Shown piece by piece: positions 55,436 to 64,000 of a stretch of 64,000 nucleotides of DNA (position 1 is the stretch's first letter; every line of letters starts with the position of its first letter). The position numbers were made by a program, and so were the translations under genes. The notes beneath the pieces were generated by a model. That model saw only the letters and a list, made by a program, of their open reading frames with translations, did not search any database and was not told the origin of the DNA. The stretch comes from Phragmites australis (lineage: Eukaryota; Streptophyta; Magnoliopsida; Poales; Poaceae), in NCBI RefSeq assembly GCF_958298935.1, contig NC_084929.1, positions 7,874,001 through 7,938,000 on the forward strand. Reading direction: 5' to 3'.

Positions 55436-57184
55436 TGAAGGGATCGGTGATATTCTAAAAGGGGGTGAATTAGTACAATTAGAACTATTTTAGCTCTAAA
55501 AACAACACAAGATAAACCTATATCAATTTCTCTTTAAATGTGCTCTAAGTTTATCTAATGAGTCTACTCTACCGATCAAAGCATTTGCAACCTATCTAAG
55601 AAGATAAATTGAAGAAACATAAATAAGGTAAAGAGAACAAACTCGGTACAAGGATTTATTCTCGTGGTATCGATGACATAAATGCCACTCCTAGTCCACG
55701 TTGGAGCTCCACAAAGGATATTTTCCTGTCAGCACCAGGTCATGACTCTTGAGCTGCCAAGTCACAAAGACCAGGCCTCCACCCGAATGAGCCACCAAGG
55801 CAAGATCTCACCACTAGCCTATCTTTCGGTTCCTTGCTGCCGTAATAACTTTTAGAGCTTGAGCTATCAAAGCAAGGGTCTCCACGTCCCCGCACAATCG
55901 TCTTCCTACCACTCCACACCAAGTCGGAGGGTCAACAAGCTTGCCAGCAAGTCACCAAGACTCTAAGGTACCGGTGTACCAAGAGGTACAACCTTGGATC
56001 ACTACTTGATCCAATCTCTAGGCAGCAATCATCTAGAAATTTTCTCTCTCGGCCTATAAGCACTAAACACTTCCTAATCTTGTGCTTAATCGCTTTGGAA
56101 GATCACTTTAAGCACTTTGGTAGCTTGGATGTCTTCTCAGGTGTACATGAACTTCTCTAGACTCCAGGACCTTCAAATGGCCAAGTGGGTGGATATTTAT
56201 AGCCTCAAACCCACACACTAGCCGTTAACAAAATGGCTCCGAAAAGCTGTTAACACCGTACGATCCGGTGAGAATGGTAGTACCAACACCGGATCATCCG
56301 GTGAGTACACTCTCACAAACTAGCCGTTGGAACCTCACTCAAGCCTCTGTGAATATCGGACACTCCGGTGTATACTTCATCTCCATCACCAGACTATCCG
56401 GTAAGTTATCCTAAGCCATCTGAATCTTTCCTTCTTCTCTGTGTAAGTTGCTTCGGTGTATGCATCCGGTGCACATCACTTCATCACCAGACTATCCAGT
56501 GAGTTGACTTCAGCCAACCGAGCCAATGCAACCCTCTCTGAAAATAATGCTCCGGTGTTACACAGAATTCATCACCGAACTTTCCGATGTCTTCAACTTC
56601 GATCTGCTTCTTTGTACTATTCATTGTCCAGTGTATTGTCTAGTGTTCATTCCATTCACACCGGACCATCCAATGGGTTAAACCTTCGATCTTCAGAGGC
56701 TGCATCCTTCTCTAGTAATAATGCTCCTGTGCATTCATCCTTCTCAACACCGGACCATCCGATGGGTTTAGCCTTCTCTTCTTTTATCCAGAAAAGCTCT
56801 GGTGCAACTTTCACTGATCACCGAACTATCTGGCGAGGCTTAACCTTCATTCTTCAGCATATCCCCTTCTCTGGAAAAATTGCTCCAGTGAGCACTCTGC
56901 TCAAACATCGGACCTTCTGGTGAAGTCTTCAGGCATCTCTCCCATTTGACAAATATACTTCGGTGAGTTCAAACACCTAGAGCACCGGACCATCTGCCGA
57001 GGCAAATCTTCCTGGGACTTCTCCAATTCATTCCAACTTTGTCCCGACCTCGGTGGCTTATTCATTTATTGCTTCCAAGAGACCTACTAACATATATTCT
57101 TGACAAACATGTTAGTCTCATTAACTATATTGTCATTAATCACCAAAATCACAATCATGATCTATTAGGGCTATTTTCGCTACA
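55436..57184 (-). repeat. 3' LTR of the gag-only copia element
   Basis: 1749 bp. It contains a TATA-like sequence on the minus strand near 56189-56202 (GGCTATAAATATCC). Upstream of it in transcription, at 56255-57010, lie a dozen or more copies of a CACCGGACCATCCGGTG-like palindrome. Confidence 0.9.
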
Positions 57185-58199
57185 ATCTCCCCCTTTTTTG
57201 TGATTGATGACAACACAACCAAAGAAAGTGGCAAATAATAAAAGATACCAAATGTAAAGATCATAAGCGAGCACAAAGTCTTACCACATTGCTTGGATGC
57301 ATGTTCTAACCACTTAGTCCCTCTTTGTTGTGACTCTCTTTTTCTTAATTACCACTATCTCCCTTAAACGACCTATGCAAGAGCTTCTCTTTTGTCAATC
57401 TAGGTGCGTAGCATCTTTTCTTCTTCCTCTTTGTCAACTTCGGCATTCCTAGATGTCTTGCTTTTTGCTACAATCTCTTCGCATTATTCATCTTGCTTTC
57501 ATATTGCTTTGGTCGTCAAACTTCTCCCCGTTTGTCAACAATCTCCCAAAAAGGACTATAAGCACATGTTAAACTCAAGTGAAAAACATTAGAGCACAAG
57601 GGAGACAGCTTCACAAATCATGATCCAATAAAAAGATACCAATTGTATGGATATCATTATAAAATAATGCTACATGAGACTACAAAAGATGTCACTAGCA
57701 ACACATGTTAATCTCAAAATCATAACATGTAGGATATACTCCCCTAAATGTGTGCATACAAGTGTTCAAGATATATGCACTTGTTATTGATAATAATAGG
57801 GATTTATCCTATACATTGCATCATGGCATATAAATGATACCAAATGAAAAACTAGTGCCATGTAAGTAACCTACAACTAATAAACCATGTAGGTTGCTCA
57901 TGAGTTAGAGATAAGCACAAGCAACCTACCATATGAGACTTACACTAGGCATTGCAATAAATTGAAATAAGCGCATGCAATCCTAGATGAGGTAAAAAGA
58001 GCTACATCAAATGAAAAGATTTTGCATTTAGCTTCATTACCTCTTTTACCTTTGAATGGTAATTTGGGTATATAATGTTCATGATCTTCATCAATGCGTC
58101 CAATCTTGTATACTTAGATTCTTTGTTTGAATCTTCAGTCCATCTTGTAAGCCAAGCCTCCAAATCCCCATAGCCACTTTAGGGCTTCAAGTCTTCTTT
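57185..58199. other. Non-coding 3' internal part of the gag-only element
   Basis: AT-rich sequence between the gag end and the 3' LTR. No pol trace recognised. Confidence 0.55.
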
Positions 58200-60123
58200 G
58201 GAACCTAAACCGATTTGGGCCCTTTCATGTTGGTGATGACTTCCTTGGGCACCCAAATAGGTTTGTTTCACTTCTGGTCCTTTCTTCCATCCATGTGTGC
58301 AACCACTTTACCATTGTCCTTCTTCTTGAGCTTATAGTGGTTGCTCTTGGTTTTGATCTTGTAGTTGGGCTTGGTGTAGAGGTTGGAGATCTTGTTGGAG
58401 AGGTTCGCCATCTTTTTTTTTTCTCCTTAGTCTCCTTCTTCACTTGTTTGCATTGGAAGGACTTGTGGCCTTCTTGATGGTATTTGAAGCATGCCACGGT
58501 GGACCCCTCCGCAAGCTTCTTCACTATGAAAGCACGGTTATATTGAGGAGGTTGGACATATCCTTTGCCCTTTAAACTCGTGAAGTGCTTCTTGAGCTTC
58601 TCCACTTCTTGCTTAAGCTCATCATTCTCTTGTGCAATGAGGTTGTTAGATGATTCTACAAATACATTCTCAATGTATTTCTCATTGCAAAGGGGTGAGC
58701 ATGATATATCAATTAAATCATTGTAAGAAGTAGAATCATCTACCTTATGATTGTAATTAAATAGAGAGGTAGATTGTTTCAAAGGGACTTTAGTTTGAGA
58801 TTCGATGTACTCAAATTTAGCTTTAAGCTCTTCATCCTACTTGTTTAGCAAATTGAATTTTCACAATAATTGTTCATAATTAGAAACAAAGGTAGCATGA
58901 ATGTCAATAAGTGCATTGAATTTCTTAAGCTCTTCTGAATGTTTATTAAGGGCCCTTTGTTGCTCATTGATCAAATGAAGGAGTTCATCATAGGAGGGAG
59001 AATCCTCATCGGATTCATCATCACTTACATTGCTATCCCTACCTTTGGCCATAAGGCACTTGTGAGATGACTTGAGCGATGACGACTTATGTGATAACGA
59101 CCTTGAGGAAGATCTTCTCTTGCAGGAATGGATAGTGATGCTCTCATCACTTGAGCTTGAATCTTCATCATCACTCACCCATCTTCCTATCTTAGCAAGT
59201 GCCTTGGCTCTTCCCCTTGTCTCCCTCTTCTTGGTCTTTTTTTCCTTCTTGATGTGATCAGTTGTGTTGACCAAGACTTCAATAGAGATAGGATGATCAA
59301 CCTTGGCATTGATCATCTTCATGTTCTTCTCTAACTTTGAGAAGAGCTTGGCCATCTCAGGATAAATTTCTTCATTACTTGATGTGCTTTGATCATCCTC
59401 TTCATAGCTCTCTTCATCTTGATCATCATCATCTTCGCTTGAGCTTGACTCTTACTCTTGTCTCCTCATCCTTGCCTTCATGTGTTGGCATTGAACTTGC
59501 TTGCTTGTTAGAGCATGGTTTTTGGTGTCAGATAAGGAAGAAGCTTCCACACCCATGTTCATTGCCATCTCATGGGCAGTGATCTTGCCGAGCAGTTGAC
59601 TTGGAGTCATCTTCTTGATGTCATTGTTGTCTTGGATGATGGAGACTATCAATTTGTACTTTGGATGAAGAGCTTCAAATATTCTTCTCACCACTTGATC
59701 ATCATCAATTAGCGTCAAACCTAACCCATTGATCTCATTAACAAGAATGTTCAAATGAGAATACATATCATTAGCACTTTCATGTGGTAGTTGCTTGATG
59801 CCATTGAGCTTAGTAATAAGCACATGATATTCCTCATTCTGCACATCCTTTGTGCCTTTATGCATTTCAATGAGACTAGTCCAAATATCATATGCATTGG
59901 TGAGAGAATAAACACGATTAAATGCATCAACATATATAGATAATAAAAGGATACTCTTGGCCGATACATCTAATTTCCTCTCCTTTTTTGTGATGCAAGG
60001 TCTCATCCCTTCCTCGGTAACTCTCCAAACATCCCACCCTCGAAATTGCAAATAACAAGTCATTAGAATTTTCCACTAGGGAAAGTTTATGCCATCAAAA
60101 AGTGGAGTACTATGGGAATCCAT
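58200..60123 (-). pseudogene. Copia gag polyprotein, nearly complete, with three stops and one frameshift
   Basis: From ATG at 60123 (MDSHSTPLFDGINFP) one frame runs to about 58413. It holds the UBN2-type capsid region (FNRVYSLTNAYDIWTSLIEM, LTLIDDDQVVRRIFEALHPK, MTPSQLLGKITAHEMAMNMG), an acidic Ser/Asp linker, a coiled-coil-like part, and a zinc knuckle CFKYHQEGHKSFQC in which the second Cys is Tyr. Stops lie at about 60075 (P*W), 59454 (E*E) and 58861 (L*K). A one-base change in the A-run at about 58410-58420 shifts the frame; past it the other frame reads NKPIWVPKE, the motif that marks the gag-protease junction. The coding part ends there. Confidence 0.85.
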
Positions 60124-60277
60124 CCCAACCCCAAACGTCACAACTCACTAGGCGGTGAAGCCTAATTGATCACAATGAATCTAAGGCTCAAATGCCACTT
60201 GAATTGACGAAATCTTGTGAAAGGTGTAAAGATCTAACACAATTTGTAGAGCTAGATGTGAGCCCTAGCTCTGGTAC

Positions 60278-62025
60278 TGAAGGGCTCGGTGACGTCCTAA
60301 AAGGGAGGTGAATTAGGACACTTAGAACTATTTTGGCTCCAAAAATAACATAAGATAAACCTATATAAATTTCTATCTAAATATGCTCTAGATTTATCTA
60401 GTGTGTCTAGTCTACCGATCAAAGCATTTGTAGCCTACCTAAGAAGGTAAATTGCAAGAATATAGATGCAAAAAATTAAATAAGGCAGAGAGAGCAAACT
60501 CGGCATAAGGATTTTATTCCCGTGGTATCGATGGAATAAATGTCACCCCTTGTCCACGTTGGAGCTACACAAAGGATATGCTACGGTCGGCACCCAGTCA
60601 CGACTCTTGAGCTACCAAGTCACAAAGACAAGGCATCCATCCAGATGAGCCACCAAGGCAAGGTCTCACCACTAGCCTCTCTTCCGGTTCCTTACTGCTG
60701 TAATCACTTCGGAGCTTAAGCCACAAAGGCAAGGGTCTCCGCGTCCCCACACAATCATCTTGCCACCGCTCTACACCAAGTAAGAGGGTCAACAAGCTTG
60801 CCAACGAGTCACCAATACTCTAAGGTGTCGGCGTACCAAGAGGTACAAGCTTGGATCACTCTTTGATCCAATCTTTAGGTAGCAATCACCTAGGAACACT
60901 CTCTCTAAGCCTATAAGCACTAAACACTTTCTAATCTTGTGCTTAATCTCCTTGGATGATCACTTTAAGTACTTTGGTGGCTTGAATTTCTTCTCAGGTG
61001 TACATGAACTTCTCTGAACTCTAGCACCTTCAAATGACCGAGTGGGTGGATATTTATAGCCTCAAACCCATGCACTAGCTGGTAACCAAATAGCTCTAAA
61101 AAGCTGTTAAAACCGGATGATCCGATGAGAACAGTAATACTAACATCCGATCATCCAGTGAGTACACTCTCACAAACTAGCCGTTGGAACCCCATTCAAG
61201 CATTTGTGAATATCGAACACTTAGGTGTATACTTCATCTCCATCATTGGACTATCCAGTGAGTTATCCTGAGCCATCCGAGTCTTTCCTTCTTCTCTGTG
61301 TAAATTGCTCCGGTGTATGCATCCGGTTCATATCACTCCATCACCAGACTATCCGGTGAGCTGACTTCAGCCAACCGAGCCAATGCAACCCCATCTGGAA
61401 ATAATGCTCCGGTATTGCACAGCCTTCATCACCGGACCTTCTGATGCCTTGAACTTCGATTGCTTCTTTGTACTGTTCATTATCCGGTGTTCATTCCATT
61501 CACACTGGACCATCCGATTGGTTGAACCTTCGATCTTTATTGGCTGCATCCTTCTCTGGTAATAACGCTCTGGTGCATTCATCCTTCTCAACACCGGACC
61601 ATCTGGTGGGTTGAGCCTTCTCTTCTTTTCTCTAAAAATGCTCTAGTGCAACTCCCACTGATCACCGGACTATCCGGTGAGGCTTAACATTCATTGTTCA
61701 GCACAACACCTTCTCTGGAAGAATTACTCCGGTGAGCACTCTGCTCAAACACCAGACCTTCAGGTGAGGTCTTTAGGCCTTTCTCCGATTTAACAAATAT
61801 ACTCTGGTGAGTTCAAACACCTAGACCACCAGACCATGCGGTGGCAAATCTTCCTAGGACTTCTTCAATTCAGTCCAACTTTGTCCCGGCTATGGTGACT
61901 TTTCATGTATTGAATCCAAGAGACCTACTAACATATATTCTTGACAAACATGTTAGTTCAATTGACTATGTTGTCATTAATCACCAAAATCCCAATCATG
62001 ACCTAATGGGACCATTTTCGCTACA
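60278..62025 (-). repeat. 5' LTR of the gag-only copia element
   Basis: 1748 bp. Minus-strand TATA-like GGCTATAAATATCC near 61047-61061. CCGG palindrome copies at 61110-61840 match those of the left LTR. By eye about one base in eight differs between the LTRs in the first 60 bases. Confidence 0.9.
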
Positions 62026-62030
62026 ACATG

Positions 62031-63721
62031 TAAAGTTGACTCGGGGTTAAGATTGTACTTGAATATAATCACAGACAATCAAGGAGCTCCTAATGAAGTC
62101 ACATACTGTACATAGGAATGTTAGACGTCCCATATATCACCACCATCTTAAATACTTGTTCTCCAGTGCGAATCTTTGAAGCTTGACGATGCTCCAATGT
62201 ACCGTCAAAAGCTATTTTATTCTTACAACATGGGTGATCTAAATGAAGGAACCTACGGTGACCCATGAAGATCATTTTCTGACTATTTGTCAGCCACCAC
62301 CTCATTTCCTCCAAACACTAAACACATCCATTGTACCATTTTATAGTCTGCCCTGATAGGTTACCAAGAGAGAGCCAATCTAAGATCGTTACAAATAGTA
62401 TTGCGCACAGGGTGAAATTCTCACGTCTGTACTCTTCCCATTCATGTACACCATCTTTCCACAATACAAGAATATCTTCAACCAATGGTTTGAGGTACAC
62501 ATCGATATTGTTGCCTAGTTGATTCGGCCCACTAATCAGCAAAGGCATCATAAGGTACTTCCGCTTCATGCACATCCAAGGTGTAATGTTGTAGATACAG
62601 AGAGTCACGGGCCAAGTGCTATGAGTACTTCTCGTGTTGCCGAAAGGATTCATCCCATCTGTACTCAACCTGAACCTTATATTCCTCACTTCATCTCCGA
62701 ATTCCTTGTATTTTGAATCGAATATCCTCCATTGCATGCCATCAGCAGGGTGTCTAAGCATTCCATCTTTCGTGCACTATTCGGCATGACATCCCATCAA
62801 CTCGGCATTCATTCTGTTAGCAAGCAATCACTTCAAACGGGGGATTATAGAGAAATACCAAACTACCTTAATGAGGCGGGGGTCTTTTCTTCTTTCTCTT
62901 CACCCCCATGCCATCACTCTCGATATCATCAATTTACGCTTGTACCGTGGTGCATTGCAAACGCGACATGCTTCCAAGTCTGCATCCTTGCCACAAAATA
63001 ACATGCAGTCGTTTCCACATGCATGTATTTTCTCTAATTCCAATCCCAACGGGCAGACAACCTGCTAGGCATGGTACATATTTTTGGGCAACACATTCGC
63101 CCTTGAAATCAATTCCCTTAAGAATTCTAACAATTCATTGAAGCCCTAATCGGAACAACCATTGCTAGCCTTCATTTCCATCAGTGTCAGCACCACATGC
63201 AACTTGTTGTGCTCATCTTTACAGTTCGGGTAAACTGGTGTTTTAGAGTCCTCTACCATGCACTGAAACTTTTGATGTTGTCTTTCACTGGTGAAGTCTC
63301 CCTCCCCATTGCGCAACATTTTCTCTATGACATCTTCATTGTTGCCAACAAAGGTGTCCCCTCCATCGTTGTCGACAAAAGTATTTTCAAATGCCCACAC
63401 ATCGAAGTCTTCGTTAGCCATCATATCGTTGCTTATGTCTTCTTCAACTGTTTGTTGCTCTTCACGCCCAACATCTTAAAATTCACTGTGCTCATTCCAA
63501 CGGGTATAGCCAGCCTTGAAACCCCTGCAAATCAAGTATGCACGGATCTGCTCTATGTTTAAAAACTGCTTCTAGTTCTTGTAGTCGACACACAGACAAC
63601 ATATATAGTGATCGGCACGCTTCCTTCTTGGCTTCTTGTATACTGCGGTAGCCCTTAGAAAATCCTCAATGCAAACAAAGAACTCTAGCCCTTGATCCTT
63701 GTATATCCATGACCGGTCCAT
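62031..63721 (-). pseudogene. TNP2-type CACTA transposase remnant
   Basis: The minus strand from ATG at 63721 reads MDRSWIYKDQGLEFFVCIED and LICRGFKAGYTRWNEH (transposase-associated domain). It continues with KDEHNKLHVVLTLMEMKASN (63424-63146), PLGLELEKIHACGNDC and CRVCNAPRYKR near 62950, then the tnp2 core at 62761-62318 (MLRHPADGMQW, IRFRLSTDGMNPFG, STHSTWPVTLCIYNITPWMC) and MGHRRFLHLDHP near 62240. It is broken by many stops and frame changes and stops dead near 62100, close to the copia LTR. The rest of the transposase is not found left of 55431. It is clearly distinct from the TNP2 at 38896 in sequence. Confidence 0.88.
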
Positions 63722-64000
63722 CTGCAAATTATTATAATTAAACACATTCAACTTATAATCATTAAATATTCCAAAATCTAGAATAAATTCATTGAATCAC
63801 CTCGCATCCTGATTGGTCCCTATTTGAGGGCCCATCTTCTTCTGGTACTTGGGCCTGGTCAGGGGACCCGCCTTCCAAAGGCTGTCGTGTCCGATTGTGA
63901 CCCGTGGGTGGGTGTGATATTCCTACAACATAGTATTCTATCAATTATATTAAATTCACTACATTGATTAATGAACAGAGGAAATCCATTGGATTATTAT
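63722..64000 (-). other. 5' region of the decayed CACTA transposase
   Basis: AT-rich, upstream of the TNP2 start on the minus strand. It includes a GC-richer stretch at 63830-63910 with a possible small exon or leader. The CACTA end is beyond the window. Confidence 0.4.

Larger units (their letters stand above)
55436..62025 (-). mobile_element. Gag-only non-autonomous copia (SIRE/Maximus-like) element
   Basis: LTRs of 1749 bp (55436-57184) and 1748 bp (60278-62025) start TGAAGGG and end GCTACA. ACATG is duplicated exactly (55431-55435, 62026-62030). The minus strand next to the left LTR reads AAAAAAGGGGGAGAT, a classical polypurine tract. The site beside the right LTR (GTACCAGAGC on the minus strand) is a changed Met-tRNA primer site. 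The 3.1 kb inside holds gag only; protease, integrase and RT are deleted. It therefore depended on a related full-length element. Confidence 0.92.

Noticed and set aside
55740..55922. Minus-strand ORF also present at 60598-60804
   Set aside because: The two ORFs are the same LTR position in the two LTR copies; the repetition reflects the LTR pair, not a gene family.

Overview
The window is nuclear DNA from a flowering plant, almost certainly a grass. The evidence is nested LTR retrotransposons of grass type (SIRE/Maximus-like copia and large gypsy LTRs), CACTA (En/Spm) elements, Stowaway-like MITEs, GT-AG introns, a germin-like protein gene and a DGAT1-type gene remnant. A panicoid grass is my guess, not a demonstrated point. 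I see no bacterial features, no CRISPR array and no rRNA or tRNA gene.

Layout. 1-992: no gene seen. 993-11086: a 10.1 kb degenerate copia element on the minus strand. 11440-12762: a small CACTA derivative. 13183-23062: a 5'-truncated plus-strand copia element that keeps an env-like third ORF and its 3' LTR, and is itself interrupted by two solo LTRs (13808-14755 and 15129-17814). 23588-26062: a patchwork of a copia LTR plus gag fragment, a TRIM-like element, a MITE and a LINE tail.

26256-49799: exons of a DGAT1-like gene (diacylglycerol O-acyltransferase) on the plus strand. They are broken by frameshifts, stops, a MULE (28770-29805), a gypsy-like non-autonomous LTR element full of tandem repeats (29970-37231) and a 10.6 kb CACTA transposon (37998-48646). 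The CACTA element carries a TNP2 transposase gene and a second gene ending in an Ulp1-like (C48) protease domain. Each of these genes starts just downstream of a cluster of the same inverted-repeat motif.

50242-50899: a second, shorter CACTA derivative sharing the subterminal motif of the one at 11440. 51362-52079 (minus): a complete two-exon germin-like protein gene, the only host gene here that looks intact. 55436-62025: a gag-only copia derivative on the minus strand with long LTRs and a perfect target duplication. 62031-63721: a decayed TNP2 transposase on the minus strand.

In effect the window is a germin-like gene and a dead DGAT1 paralogue embedded in transposable elements of several ages. 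Target-site duplications that I read by eye fix the ends of eight elements: CTTGA, AATAT, ACATG, CTT, TTT and AAT are exact, while CGAGT/CAAGT and CAAGG/CAACG each differ at one base. All family calls are from motif recognition in the sequence; no search was run.
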